DNA of 64,000 nucleotides from Agrypnia vestita (lineage: Eukaryota; Arthropoda; Insecta; Trichoptera; Phryganeidae): contig JADDOH010010282.1 in the NCBI GenBank assembly GCA_016648135.1, forward strand, positions 1 to 64,000, written 5' to 3'. The number at the start of each line of letters is the position of its first letter. The stretch's first letter is position 1. The notes under the pieces are model-generated. The model was given only the letters and a program-made list of their open reading frames with translations. It was not told the origin of the DNA and ran no database searches. Position numbers and translations under genes: made by a program. Below, piece after piece: positions 1 through 11,283 of the stretch.

Positions 1-1
1 T

Positions 2-2713
2 GTCGAACCAAGAGAGTGTATTGGGGAGTTTGCGTGTGTGAATCTGATGAGGCAGGCAAGCGACGCGTGGGGCTGTGTGGAAGTGTGTGAGCGCGTGGGA
101 AAGGACGAATGTGGTGGGTTCAATACCATCTTTGAAGACAATGGGTACGATGAGGTCGAGAGGGGTAGCGCTCTATCGCAATTGCCGGAGGCTAGGGCGG
201 AGATTAATGGATTGGAGGTATATTGCCTGGTAGACACCGGCAGCCAGATCACATGTGTGGCACGTGAGTTTTGGGAATGCCATTTGAGCGACCAAGATAA
301 ATACCCAGTCATGCCTGTCACCACAGTGCAGATAATGGGGGCGATGGGGCAGAAGAGCCAACGAGTGTCCAGGCTGGTCCTGATACCCTTGAGGTTTGGG
401 GACCTGTTGGTGAATACTCCGTGTCTAATAATACCAAAGCTTATTAGGACCGTGATATTAGGTGTGAACTGGCTGGATGAGCATGGCGCGGAGATGACGT
501 TCGGGGCGCGCCGAGAATTAACTATCAAGGTAGGGGGGAGAAGGGTATCAATTGGGCTGAGAAATTCGGGGGTCGCTCCCAGCGTAACGGGGGGAGGGGA
601 GGCGGTTGACAGCGCGGGTATTGTGGTAAGTACAGTGGAGCAGGTATGTATGGACGAACTTCGGGAGAGGATTAGATCTTTCGTTGATGGACTGGAACTG
701 GAAAGGGCGGGGAAAGAAGAGCTGGCGAAAGTTTTGGATAAACATCACCGCGTATTCATGGATCGGCCGGGGTTGACGAATGTGTACACGCACGAGATCC
801 AGATGCTGGACGAGACCCCCCTCGTAAAGCGTGCGTACCCGGTGCCGTTCGCATACAGGGACAAGGTGGACCAGAAAATAAGCGAGTTGGAGTCGCTGGG
901 TATCATAAGCAGAGAGGCCACCCAGTTTTCTAGTCCACTCACGTACACCCTGAAGAAGGACGGGACAGTAAGGATCCTACTAGACGCGCGTGAGCTTAAC
1001 ACCAGGATGAAGTCGGAGGTGGAGACGCCGCCTCTTACCTCGGAAATATTACAGCGGTTCCATGGGGTTAGGCACATCACCACCATAGACCTAAATAACG
1101 CGTATTTTCAAATACCGCTCAGCCGAGAAAGCCGTAAATACACGGGCTTTGTGTGCAACGGCAAGTCGTATGTCTACAGAGTATTACCACAGGGGCTGAA
1201 GACATCAGTCGGGAGCTTCTCGCGGGCAATGGACAGGATCCTCGGTCCAGGGATGCGGGAGTTCTGTGTGAACTACCTGGACGACCTCGTCATCTATAGT
1301 AGCGGGGACCTGGCCGAGCACGTAGAACGAATTGACACGGTCCTGGGGAGGTTAGGGGCCGCGAACATGACCTGTAAATTGGAGAAATGCCAGTTTGTGT
1401 TCACGGAGGTGCGCATGCTGGGACACATAATCACTCCGTACGGCATACAGATGGACCCGGAGAAGATAGCGGCCATCAGAAACTTCCCGGCGCCGAAAAG
1501 GGTGAAACAGGTCAGGGCCTTCCTAGGGCTTTGTAACTATTACCGGAGGTTTGCCAAGAGCTATGGAAGTACGACGCGAGTATTGTGCGATCTCCTCCTA
1601 AAAAACAGAGCCTGGAGATGGACCCAGGTGGAACAGGATGCTTTTGACAAAGTCAAGGCGCTGTTCCTAGAGTCAGTGATCCTGCACCACCATGACCCCA
1701 AGCGGACATACTACCTCCAGACAGACAGCTCGGGGTTTGCCATAGGAGCCGAACTATATCAGTTGGACCAGGATGGGGACCATCATGTCATCGGCTTCAT
1801 TAGCAAAGGGCTGAAGGGGCCCGAGTTGAGATGGACTGTTTCGGAGCAGGAACTGTATGCGATCATCTATGCCCTGCACAAGTTCGAGACATATCTGCGG
1901 GGAGTGGAACTGGTGATCAGGACTGACCACCAGGCACTGTCTTTCCTTAAGACCTGGAAGATGTCTAGCGGGAGGGTTACCAGGTGGATCTTGTACCTGA
2001 ACCAGTTCAACTACACCATCGAGTATGTCAAGGGGAAAGAACACATAGGGCCCGACATATTGTCGCGCTACTCGTATGACGCGGAGAATGTGCAGGAGGA
2101 GAGGGTGGTGTGCCCAGAGATAGCTGCTTTCGCGGTGGAAGGGGGGCGACAGGTTAAAGCGCACCTAAAGCAAATCGACCAGCTGCAGAAACAAGACGGA
2201 CTTTTAGGGGAAGTATTTGGGTATTTGGGATTGAAAATGTACGGGCCGCCTACGAGGACCGCTAGTAAATATTTGGGGCATTTCAAATTAAAGGGCGGGA
2301 TATTGTATTACTGTGCTTGGAGGAATAGGGTGCTACTGGCGGTCCCGCAAAGCATTACCAGGGAGGTGGGAATGTTTGTGCACCAGGAAATCGGACACGC
2401 AGGGATGGCCAAGACCATTTTAGCGATTAAAGACAGGTATTTCTGGCCTCGGATGACTAGGCAGCTGAAAGGGATGATAAGAGAGTGTCACATATGCCAG
2501 CTGGCGAAGCGCGAAATTCGCCCAGCTGTGGGACCGTGTAAGACGTTGATGGCGCAACGGGTGGGGGAGCTGGCCATGGCCGACCTATACGGGCCACTGC
2601 CGACAGGTCAAGGGGGGGTCAGATACATCTTTGTTATTCAGGACGCGTTCAGTAGGTTTGTGATTAAAGGGGGCGACCACCGAGGCGGCACTGCGTTGCG
2701 TAGAAAACTTTAA
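2..2713 (+). CDS. pol: gypsy pol: protease, RT, RNase H, start of integrase (partial, frameshifted)
   Basis: The frame is open from base 2, so translation starts upstream of the window. Numbering from the GTG at 38: aspartic protease motif DTGS at residues 66-69; reverse transcriptase about 250-440 with the catalytic YLDD at 413-416; RNase H with acidic residues D563, E603/E605 and D630; integrase zinc-binding HHCC as H782, H787, C817, C820; first integrase catalytic Asp D849 in a DLYGPLP context. The family makes a cDNA copy of the element RNA in a cytoplasmic particle and integrates it. Homology leaves this frame at about 2,665-2,673, next to a run of five G, and the last ~15 residues before the stop at 2,711 are out-of-frame. 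GC content is well above that of the surrounding DNA. Confidence 0.9.
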   Translation, partial: VEPRECIGEFACVNLMRQASDAWGCVEVCERVGKDECGGFNTIFEDNGYDEVERGSALSQLPEARAEINGLEVYCLVDTGSQITCVAREFWECHLSDQDKYPVMPVTTVQIMGAMGQKSQRVSRLVLIPLRFGDLLVNTPCLIIPKLIRTVILGVNWLDEHGAEMTFGARRELTIKVGGRRVSIGLRNSGVAPSVTGGGEAVDSAGIVVSTVEQVCMDELRERIRSFVDGLELERAGKEELAKVLDKHHRVFMDRPGLTNVYTHEIQMLDETPLVKRAYPVPFAYRDKVDQKISELESLGIISREATQFSSPLTYTLKKDGTVRILLDARELNTRMKSEVETPPLTSEILQRFHGVRHITTIDLNNAYFQIPLSRESRKYTGFVCNGKSYVYRVLPQGLKTSVGSFSRAMDRILGPGMREFCVNYLDDLVIYSSGDLAEHVERIDTVLGRLGAANMTCKLEKCQFVFTEVRMLGHIITPYGIQMDPEKIAAIRNFPAPKRVKQVRAFLGLCNYYRRFAKSYGSTTRVLCDLLLKNRAWRWTQVEQDAFDKVKALFLESVILHHHDPKRTYYLQTDSSGFAIGAELYQLDQDGDHHVIGFISKGLKGPELRWTVSEQELYAIIYALHKFETYLRGVELVIRTDHQALSFLKTWKMSSGRVTRWILYLNQFNYTIEYVKGKEHIGPDILSRYSYDAENVQEERVVCPEIAAFAVEGGRQVKAHLKQIDQLQKQDGLLGEVFGYLGLKMYGPPTRTASKYLGHFKLKGGILYYCAWRNRVLLAVPQSITREVGMFVHQEIGHAGMAKTILAIKDRYFWPRMTRQLKGMIRECHICQLAKREIRPAVGPCKTLMAQRVGELAMADLYGPLPTGQGGVRYIFVIQDAFSRFVIKGGDHRGGTALRRKL

Positions 2714-3098
2714 CAGGAAAATTAGGATAGATTCCTTACTGACGGATAATGGGACGCAGTTCACGTCGAAACGATGGGATCTGGGACTAACAGGGCTGAG
2801 GATAAAGATACTGCATACCTCTGTGCGTAACCCAGGGCCAAACATCACAGAGAGGGTAAATAAGGAACTGGGACGGATTTTTAGGACATATTGCCCCCGG
2901 AAACATACCCAATGGGCATCGTATACGGGCGACATTGAAAGTACCTACAACAACACGGTGCACTGTTCCACCGGGTTCTCGCCCAACGAGGTCGTGTTTG
3001 GCACGCCACCCAAATATAGTCTGGATAGGTATGTGAAGAGGGGCGATGTACCGGTGTTGACAGTGGAGGAGATTAGGGCGACCGTAGGGAGAATTTAA
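2673..3098 (+). pseudogene. pol: gypsy integrase core, second reading frame
   Basis: This continues the integrase in another frame with no stop between 2,673 and 3,096. It carries the second catalytic Asp in TDNGTQFTS (codon at 2,745) and the catalytic Glu in ITERVNKEL (codon at 2,850), 35 codons apart, as expected for the DDE core. A piece reading STGFSPNEVVFG is typical of the region after the core. The frame starts without an ATG, showing it is the displaced rest of pol and not a separate gene. A second shift near 3,087-3,092 ends it with a premature TAA. Confidence 0.85.
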
Positions 3099-3391
3099 AA
3101 GCTAGCGCGGAGAAACGGCAACATTACTGCAACCTGAACAAAAGGCTGGTGACCTATGAGCTGGGTGCCCTGGTCAAGCTGAAGAAGGTCACCCAGTCCA
3201 GCATGCTGGCAAAGAAGATTAAGAAGGGGCCCTACGTGGTGGCTGCTGTGCCATACAGCAACACGTACACACTGATGGATCCAGCGACGGGAAAGGTAAA
3301 GGGGGATTACAGCGCCATCCACCTAGCAAGGTATTACCCTGAGAGATCGAAAGAGGGCGCAGAAGGTGAAAGCGCGCAGAAGGATGAGTGA
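3092..3391 (+). pseudogene. pol: gypsy pol C-terminal tail
   Basis: Here the frame returns to that of the first pol segment. The lysine-rich stretch with LGALVKLKKV, then KKGPYVVAAVPYSNTYTL, resembles the integrase C-terminal GPY/F-type domain of gypsy elements, which helps target-site contact. It ends at TGA 3,389-3,391 with an acidic, hydrophilic tail. No further ORF of note follows for 3 kb, so the element has no visible env gene. Confidence 0.75.
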
Positions 3392-5372
3392 AGGTGCTGG
3401 GGGTAACGTGGGGGGCTGGAGTTAGGCTGAGGGGCTGGGCTTTGTGAGTAGCTATGGGCTTATCCCTCCGGATGTTAACAGCCCTATTTTTGAATTCCTT
3501 CCGCTGATATGAATCTTGGTTATGTCTTGCTTATGAACGTCCACGCTTGGGGCCTGGTTGTGTGATCGTTTGAAATCCTGGTGGGACTCTCTTGTTTGCC
3601 TTAGTTGTTAGTGCCCACTTTTAAGGTTGTAGTTATATAATTATGGTTGAATTTTTCCTGTATTTTTCTTGATTACCTTGATGTGAGTGTCCTCATTTAG
3701 AGGTTCGGTTATGTATCGGGTTGTGGGTTTGTCGGAGATTCTCTGTTTACTTATGATTTTACGTGTTTTAGAAGATTTTATGTGACTTATTGTTTTGTCA
3801 AATCTCCCCTGTTTCGAATTAAGTATAAGCCTTCTTGTTTAAGTTTTATGTATACCTTGTCGGGGGTTCCTTGTCTAGTTGTGATTAGGGGCTTACGTAT
3901 TTTAGATTATATGTGGTGTTGATGATTTTGTTAAAGCCTTATTGTTTTATTTAAGTGTGAACTTTCTTATTTTTTGAACTTTGGTTATGTATCCTCTACT
4001 GGCTCTTAGGGGGGTGTCTTGCCTAGTTTTATCGCGAACTTACGTGTTTTAAATTTTATGTGGTACTTGATGAGTATTGTTGGGGTCTACCTGTTTGGAT
4101 AAAGTACGGACCGTCTTATTTTAAATTTTGGTTATGTAAATCTCGGTGAACTTTGTCGGGGATTTCTTGTTTACTCTTGATTATGAGCTTCATGTCTTAA
4201 AACTTGTTTATGTGTCACTTGTTTAATGTTGTCGAGAAGTACTGGTCTGACGTTAATTATGGGAGTCCAGAAAAAAAAATAATAATAATTTTTTGCTACG
4301 TGTATGGTTAAATTTCTTCGAGGGTTTTGTGTATTACGATTATGAACTTCCTAGTTTTGGGTTTGTTTATGTGCTTTAGCTTAATCTGTTGAAACATTCT
4401 TGATTGTTTGAATATGTACTTCCCGTTCCCGGAAGTTACTTATGTGATTGCCGGAATTTTGTCGGCGCATTCCAATTTAAAATGGTTACTATGAACTTTC
4501 TCGAAAAGAAGTTGTCTATGTGTTTAGGGTTTAATTTTGTTTGAGCCCTCGTGTCTGTTATAATTATAAGGAGGACCCGTTAAAATTTTTGTTTATGTGT
4601 GCGTCTGGATCGACGTGCCTTGTTTATGCGACTAGACTTACCTCTGGATTTTCTTAGATTTGTTTTATTTGGGTTGGGCTGACCGCTCATCTGGGCGAGG
4701 GTTTTTGCACTACCTTGCGTGTAGTGTGCTAATGTTAAGACCTAGTTCAATTAGTCTAGAGTTTAAGGGAACATTATTACACCTTACGTCGAGCGAATGA
4801 CGGGCAGGTTGGGGGGTGCGCATGAATAAAGAGAAAGGGGGAGAAACGTCGTGAGAAGTGGAGGGACGACTAGGGGGGCATCCCGACCACCCGGCCTCCG
4901 CTCGACTAAGCTAGATATAAGCGCGAGGTTGCACACAGCCTTTGAGCCCTTTGTGAGGGAGGTCCTGTCACACTATGGTAGTGGGCCACCTAAGCACGCG
5001 GGCGGGGGCGTGCTCCTTAGGTTAAGATAAATGTATTTCCATTTTGCACCGAGCACCACAGTGGAGGACCTTAAGTTCCCATGCGACAATCTCGCAGGTG
5101 TAATTAGAGGCACGCGGAAACATGAAAACGAAGGTGTGGTTGAAGGGCTGTGTACGACGCCGAGCGACGAGCTAAAGGAGTTAGGGGGGTGGCTAGGCGA
5201 TTAGGGGGGGAGGAGAAACTAAGGAACCTAGGGGGTGGGGGACCAGAGGCACAGATAATATCGGGAAAATGGATAGACTAAAAGCAGTTACCCTAGGCCT
5301 ATGTGTTGTTCCGCGCCAGGTGACTGATTCCTAGACGTAATAAGACTCCTGACACGGAACAGTAGGGGGGCA
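3392..5372 (+). other. noncoding 3' region of the gypsy element
   Basis: No coding potential seen. The first 100 bases are G-rich, 3,500-4,650 holds a degenerate tandem repeat, and 4,650-5,372 is richer in GC with G runs. Purine-only stretches that could act as the polypurine tract lie at 4,826-4,842, 5,203-5,219 and 5,363-5,370. An AATAAA occurs at about 4,824 and a TATA-like GATATAA at about 4,914. Any of these could mark an LTR; they cannot be resolved without the 5' LTR. Confidence 0.5.
3500..4650 (+). repeat. degenerate ~140-bp tandem repeat in gypsy 3' region
   Basis: The word TTATGTA recurs at 3,709, 3,846, 3,985 and 4,132, giving periods of 137, 139 and 147. Each is followed by a GGG/TTGTC-rich part, then CTTACGTGTTTTA-like and TTTATGTG-like words about 60 bases on. 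Weaker copies continue on both sides. The strand is T- and G-rich throughout and has no long ORF. Copies are strongly diverged from each other, so the array is old or under loose constraint. Confidence 0.6.
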
Positions 5373-5984
5373 TGTGATGAATCACCTGTTTCTATAGATT
5401 TTTTTTTTATTATTTCTATTTTGAACTCTAAGATGATTTAAATGCTACGCGGGAAAAATTGAGCTAAGCCCACCTGGCGGAGTATTGGGAGGGAGTTAGT
5501 AGCGATTGATCGGATATAGGTTACGGGCAGTTACTAATCAATTCTTATAAATCATATTAATCTTGTGGTAAAGCCGTGTTTGGTACAAATGGTTGACGAT
5601 CGATGCGGTCCGAGCGGTCCACATGTGCTTCCCATAAAAAAAATGCTGAACATGGTTTTCAGAGATTTAGGTCGCGGTTATTGCAGTTTAAGCCGTTAAA
5701 AAACCGATTAACGTCTACTCTAAGGTGACGATGATATTGACAGTTCCACGAGGTTTCTGAATTATGGACTTTTTTGCTGGGTTTTTGAAACCGTTTAAAT
5801 GTCATTAATCGTGGTCTCGAGTGGATTCCCGGGTAACAGAGAGGTAGAATATGAGCAAAAGTAAGGAAGGCAGGTCCTAATTGGGGGATCGCGAGAGGAA
5901 AACGCCCCATAAATAATTTATAGGAATTGGCCGTGAAGCACGGATTAAACGTATACGATGTACCAGAGGGGTGACCTTAACTGA

Positions 5985-6190
5985 GCGAATAATGATTTAT
6001 TTTCGTTTCGCGGGAGTCGGATAACATAGGCAGATAGGAAAGTTAACTATAATTCCATTATATTTATCTGTAGACTAACGCCCTGTCGAGAAGCGAATAA
6101 TGATTCATTTTCGTTTCGCGGGAGTCGGATAACGTGGGCGGATAGAAAAGTTAACTATAATTCTATTATATTTATCTGTAGACTAACGCT
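5985..6190 (+). repeat. two direct copies of a 108-bp unit
   Basis: The units begin GCGAATAATGATT at 5,985 and 6,093 and run to TAGACTAACGC. They differ at only a few positions (for example ATAGGC versus GTGGGC). The pair sits about 40 bases upstream of the TATA box at 6,231, the usual place for LTR enhancer repeats. Confidence 0.85.
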
Positions 6191-6230
6191 CTTCAGGCTT
6201 TTACAACAGATAAGAAATTGCGCCATGACG

Positions 6231-6240
6231 GTATATATAG
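6231..6240 (+). promoter_or_regulatory. TATA-like box
   Basis: GTATATATAG downstream of the 108-bp repeats. It would be the core promoter of the putative LTR; no transcript evidence is available from sequence. Confidence 0.3.
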
Positions 6241-6849
6241 TTAGGGAAGAGATAACGATAACGTGTAAGCATATTAATGGCACGACAAGAAAAGAATATA
6301 CTCAAATATAGATACAATATATTAACTATGTAATCACTACAAACCTGTCCGACATTAGCGTAGTCTCATCAGAACGGATAACGAGTATACGATTGGCTAT
6401 TCTAGCTCAGATTTCGCCGGGTTTGGTAGTAATAACCCACAAAACATAATTGGAACAAGTGTATCTAGATAAGAATATTGTAAATAAAATAATACGAATT
6501 TGCGGCCCATATACACATGAAATAAAAGGATAAAGCATATGGGGATCTTATAGATGGATGGATAAATGAAACAAATATATATAGGAGTAAATGCAAGTAA
6601 AGAGCAAGCATATAAGTGCCAAAAACATAGGAGAACATAGTGTGATAGAAATTCGAAGACGGGAGGAACAATAATGTGAAGTGGAACGGGTATAGCAAGA
6701 GCATGTAATAATGATAAACGTACAAATACAGGCAACTACTTGAGACCGATTCGACAGATACTAGCAATCTTTCAACACACCTCTAAGAACATGGTGAGTG
6801 GTATATAGTTATCAGCGGAGGCGTCCAGTACCTTGGCAATAAATAAGCA

Positions 6850-8120
6850 CTGTGAATGGTACCCACCGCTTACCCAGGACCGTTTTATGAGCAAAAGCTC
6901 CCATATCGGTCCTTCTCATTCGTCTCCAGGTTGACATTTTTTTAGCTACAATGCAAGACCGTGCTGCCACGCACGGGTCGTATAAACCGGTGCGAGGCGG
7001 CACGGCCGCAAAAACAAAACCATTCACAGACCGACACCATTAGATACGTCTTTATTGCATAAAAAAAATACATAAATAAATTCAAGAACATAGAAAAGGT
7101 AAAATAACAAAATAAGAAAAATAATAATACAAAATAATACGAAATAATACAAAATAATACAAAAATAATACAAGAACAAAGAAAAGGTAATAACAAAAGA
7201 AGAAAATAATACATAGTAGACGAAGTTCGCGGTGGCGGCAGTGGATGGGTAAGGTCAAACAGACACCCCCTTAACAGGGAAAGAGACGATATAAAAAAAA
7301 AAATACATTTGGATATCCGGGTAGGGAAGCACAGGACCGGCAGGTCTTCGTCCAATGCAGGAGCCCACACATTAACACAACACCGGGGAATGACAGAGTC
7401 AAACCACCAATACACAAGAACACTTATCGCACAGATCCCCTCAGGATTTCCCAACGGGACACCCACACCCGAATGAACCCTCGGAAGCATCCGAAGTTCC
7501 TTTCATTCCTCACTAGGACATCATTGGATGGACGTCCTGTCACGGTCATTCCAAACTCAGTTAATCCTGCTAACATATTCTCTCTCGCGTCATTCATGAT
7601 CGTACATTCCCAAAGGATATGTTCCGCCGTTTGGGCCACCCGACCGCAAGCACACCACGGGTCAACGGAGAGTCCAAGATCGAAAAACTTCGACCTGAAC
7701 TCTCCGTGTCCCGATAGCATCTGAACAGTGTGGTGGTCCAGCGACGGAAAATATCCACTGCCCTTTTCCTTCACGGCCACCCTCGGAAAAAAGGAATGAG
7801 TCCATCTTCCGGTGGTGGCCGTGTCCCATCTTTCTTGCCAAACTATACATGATATTTCTCTCAATCTCTGACCCAACACCTGGTGTCGCAACGTCTCCGA
7901 GAGCCTGATGGTTCTACCAAAGTAGTTTACCTCCAGGCCCCTCCTAACACTTCGCCTGGCGCTGAACTCCAGTACCTCCAAGTCAGCAGGGAGCACCCCC
8001 GCTAACACCGGTAGGGCCGCACTGGACACAGTCCGATATGCTCCCGTCAGAGCCAGCAGGGGTACTCTCTGCCCCCGATTTAGAGCTGCGGCTACTAACA
8101 TTGGGTCTTTATAAATACGC
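6850..8120 (-). mobile_element. R1-clade-like LINE, 5'-truncated, with 3' UTR
   Basis: The minus strand carries the last ~230 codons of ORF2 followed by a ~570-base 3' UTR ending near 6,855. The UTR end (… CTCCCATATCGG … TTTTATGAGCAA, read on plus) is shared with the copies at 11,806-12,190 and 32,430-33,515. The UTR includes a low-complexity AATAATAC-type repeat (7,080-7,210). 5' truncation is typical of target-primed reverse transcription. Confidence 0.85.
7080..7210. repeat. A-rich simple repeat in LINE 3' UTR
   Basis: Repeated AAAATAATAC / GAAATAATAC words with interspersed AAGAACAAAGAAAAGG. It lies within the minus-strand LINE 3' UTR. Confidence 0.7.
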
Positions 8121-8140
8121 GACGGCATTGCGCCGAGCAT
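7424..8140 (-). CDS. LINE ORF2 C-terminal fragment (R1-like)
   Basis: A 238-codon frame without an RT domain. Residues 34-56 read AYRTVSSAALPVLAGVLPAD, the post-RT block typical of the R1/TRAS/LOA group. Near the end is a zinc-knuckle C163-x-C165-x8-H174-x4-C179, then a tail reading FIRVWVSRWEI. The first ~15 residues after the ATG are probably flanking DNA; similarity seems to begin at about 8,085-8,100. Such C-terminal domains bind the template RNA. Intact over this length, hence a fairly young insertion. Confidence 0.85.
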   Translation of the reverse strand: MLGAMPSRIYKDPMLVAAALNRGQRVPLLALTGAYRTVSSAALPVLAGVLPADLEVLEFSARRSVRRGLEVNYFGRTIRLSETLRHQVLGQRLREISCIVWQERWDTATTGRWTHSFFPRVAVKEKGSGYFPSLDHHTVQMLSGHGEFRSKFFDLGLSVDPWCACGRVAQTAEHILWECTIMNDARENMLAGLTEFGMTVTGRPSNDVLVRNERNFGCFRGFIRVWVSRWEILRGSVR

Positions 8141-8145
8141 ATAGT

Positions 8146-11100
8146 TGTTTTGACAAGCAAAGCAAGACCATAGAAGTGAAACTAGTGAAAACGGCCAATG
8201 GTACCAATTATAATCGGCCGGTGAAATAAATTATGATAGTAAGTACCTATCGGGCATTCGATAGTTTTCGATAGTTACCGGTGTATTAAGGGACAGTGTA
8301 ATAAAGTGTTTACAGATTCGTGAATGGTCTAGAAGACGACTGTAAACTGTTCCAGACTAAACTTATTTTGAATAGTTGACACACATAGATATGTTTATTT
8401 TCAAATAGCATCGAATATATTTCTAATATATAGGTCATCGCAATGAAAGTTCTTGCCGAGTTACTCATAAGATGTTAGTTTTTCGCTACAAAAAAAGTGA
8501 ATTTATCTGAAAATACAATTTTCTTACATTGTCAAAAGTAGATTTGACCAAATGTGAAAGTTACCTAGTGATGTAAGATACATAAGAACCTATACGGAAT
8601 CCACTGTCTAATCTTCGTTCCTAAAAACTTTTATCACAGTATAATACTAGATCACCTACGTATTTATGAATTTGAGATTTATATTAAAATGAGATAAATA
8701 ATAAAAAATGAAATCCTATTGCCCAAGTTTTTCATTGCCCAGTTTTTCATTGCCCGAATTTTTCACGAATAAAAATTGTATCGAATGGAATAAAAACATG
8801 GCAATAAATAAAACAGATCGGAAAAAAATCAGGTGATCGTCTGGCTCTTGGGTCATATTTTTGTATCGGAAGAAACCAAATAAAAATTTATTCATCAAGT
8901 TCCATAGATTTAAAATATGGATATCTTCCTAAAATTACAAAAACTAAATTATTGAATCAATTTTTTTATTTTCACACTTCAACAGGCCAGAAGGCCCAAT
9001 TATAGAAGTGAAATACATCACAAAACACCCAGGCTTAAGTAAACCACATATATTAACATTGTGACCTCATCGGGAATTGATTAATTACCAAACGAGCAAT
9101 GTATTAAAAATGAAGAAAATTACTCTGGATCATACAGGATCAATATCGCTGATTTCAACTTTATTATTAAATTATTAAATCAAGACAAAATGTGTTTAGG
9201 ACCCAATATACAGTGCCTTGATTAACTAACTGAAATTAGGAATTTAGAATAAATTTTTAATTTTATGTTGCTATTATTTTAAAATAATATGATCCATTAT
9301 TTTATTTATTGTAGTAAAACAGTTGTCAACTAGGTTAAAAGGGTTGAAAAAACCACGAAAAATTAATTTACTTTTATAAATAGTGTTTTTTAAAACATAA
9401 ATTCTAAGTTAACAAAGTGACAGATTTTTACAATAACTTTAATAAATTTAACAAAATCGTTTAATTTGTAAAATTATTGAAAAAAAAGACAAGTCACATG
9501 TCCAGTCACATGACAAGTCACATATCCAGTCATATAAGGCCAACAATGTAAAGCTGCCTTCATTTTTCAAACATCGATGGTTTGGTAATTTATTGATTGT
9601 TACAAACAATTTAGTATGTGCCATTTAAGGAAGATATTTGTAGTTGTAAAAATTGGTGAACTTTCCTCACGTTGCCAGATGATCGTCTAAAGGAAAAATG
9701 TATTTTTCAATAAAGATTTGATAATCGTAAACGTATGTTAAAATAACTTTTGGCATGCTGAAATCGTCAATCCGTTTAAAATAAACTTTGAAGTTAACAG
9801 GGAAACGTGTAAGGTGAGGGAACTTTTAAAATATTCAATGAGTTTTGTATGTGATTTTAACGTCAAAGTTAATAGAATGTAATTGAATTAAAGTTATTCA
9901 AAAATAATTTTTACATGTAAGGAATAAAGATGATATTGTTATGCATCGTTTATATAATTAATACAAATTTACTTTGTTTTTAACCACTTATAAATTGAAA
10001 ACATCAAGATGTTTCAGGGCCGATGGTCCCTTTGTGTGTCAATGTATACTAACACATTAAAAATAGAAGTATAGACAATAAAAACATGAAAAAAATAGGT
10101 ATATGAGAAATGATAAACTATTATTAAGTACATGGAAAAAAAATTAAAAGAAAACTATTTGTAAATAACCGAGTCCTTTTACAAAATAGTTATCTTTTAA
10201 ATTTGATTTCATGTTCATACTTAATTTTATTATTCATTTTCTATTTGTTATTTTTTTACATTTTTATTGTCAGTACATTGATTTTTGATTTTAATTTATT
10301 AGTTTATGTACATTGTATCATATCCCAATGGATTGTATTGTATCCCTGACGAAGGGACCACTTTATATGACATACAATTAAGATGACAATATTTTTACCG
10401 TAATGCATAAAATTTTTGGGCATATCATGCATGTTTTTTGCTAAACTAAATAAATTATAATAACTTCTAGAATTTTACGTAATCTTTTCATAATATGAGG
10501 AAAATTTAATTAATCCTAATTTCTTAGAATCCATTGAAATGTACAGCATTTTTGCTTGTATGTATCGTAGTACATGCAATGAATAATGGATGAGAATAAA
10601 GAATATAGAAGATAAGATAATACCTATGTTGCATAAACAGGTATTATAACTTTGTTATGCCTAAATAGTGAGCAACAGTTGCAATGCTGTGTGCGAGTAG
10701 TAAGAATAAAATGCAGCGACGGCGTGTATCCGAATACTTTAAATATATATATATTTATATATATCTATATAATAAAAAAAAAAATATTTACCTCGGATAT
10801 ATACTATATACTATATAAGATATATATATATATCTCTATAAATATATATTTTATTTATTTAATACATCATGGAAGACCAACAGCACAACAAACAAGCATA
10901 GAAAACATTGATACAATATAGATGGCCAATTACAAGTCTCCACATTTAGAAATGTGATAGTAATGATAAATATTTATGAATTAAACTAAGGAATGTTAAG
11001 AATTATATAAAAAGAAAGAATAAAAAATTTAAACAAATGAAAAAGAGACTTAATTAGTAGCAGAAAAACAGACATGTTGAAAATAATACAAAAAGAATGA

Positions 11101-11238
11101 ACAAGAAAAAAAGAGACTTAATTATTAAGTAGAAAAAAATTCAGCACTAAAATTTTTTCTTAATCTTGTGTGGCTGCACTCGAACAGACCAATATCCAAT
11201 AATCTTATCAGTTTATTGAATGCATCGCATACCCTCAA

Positions 11239-11283
<45 letters not shown>

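Larger units (their letters stand above)
1..6430 (+). mobile_element. Ty3/gypsy LTR retrotransposon, 3' part
   Basis: Domain order protease, reverse transcriptase, RNase H, integrase is that of Ty3/gypsy (Metaviridae-like) elements. The element enters from the left edge, so gag, the primer-binding site and the 5' LTR are outside. The pol reading frame is broken twice (about 2,665-2,673 and 3,087-3,092), so this copy is unlikely to be active unless these are assembly errors. No envelope-like ORF follows pol. The right boundary is uncertain because the 3' LTR cannot be compared with its 5' partner; 6,430 is a guess based on a candidate LTR. Confidence 0.8.
5373..6430 (+). mobile_element. possible 3' LTR of the gypsy element
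   Basis: A purine run ending in six G (5,365-5,370) is followed by TGTGATGAATCACC, the sort of TG start with a short inverted repeat seen at many LTR starts. Inside are a 108-bp direct repeat (5,985-6,190), enhancer-like in position, and a TATA box GTATATATAG at 6,231. The right end is not defined; I placed it near the ACCCACA at about 6,433. This is inference from layout only. Confidence 0.3.

Noticed and set aside
5659..5910. 83-codon minus-strand frame
   Set aside because: No family resemblance; it lies inside the putative LTR of the gypsy element.
6397..7027. Several minus-strand frames rich in Phe, Leu and Tyr that look like membrane segments
   Set aside because: AT-rich DNA gives such peptides by chance; no splice signals or homology visible.
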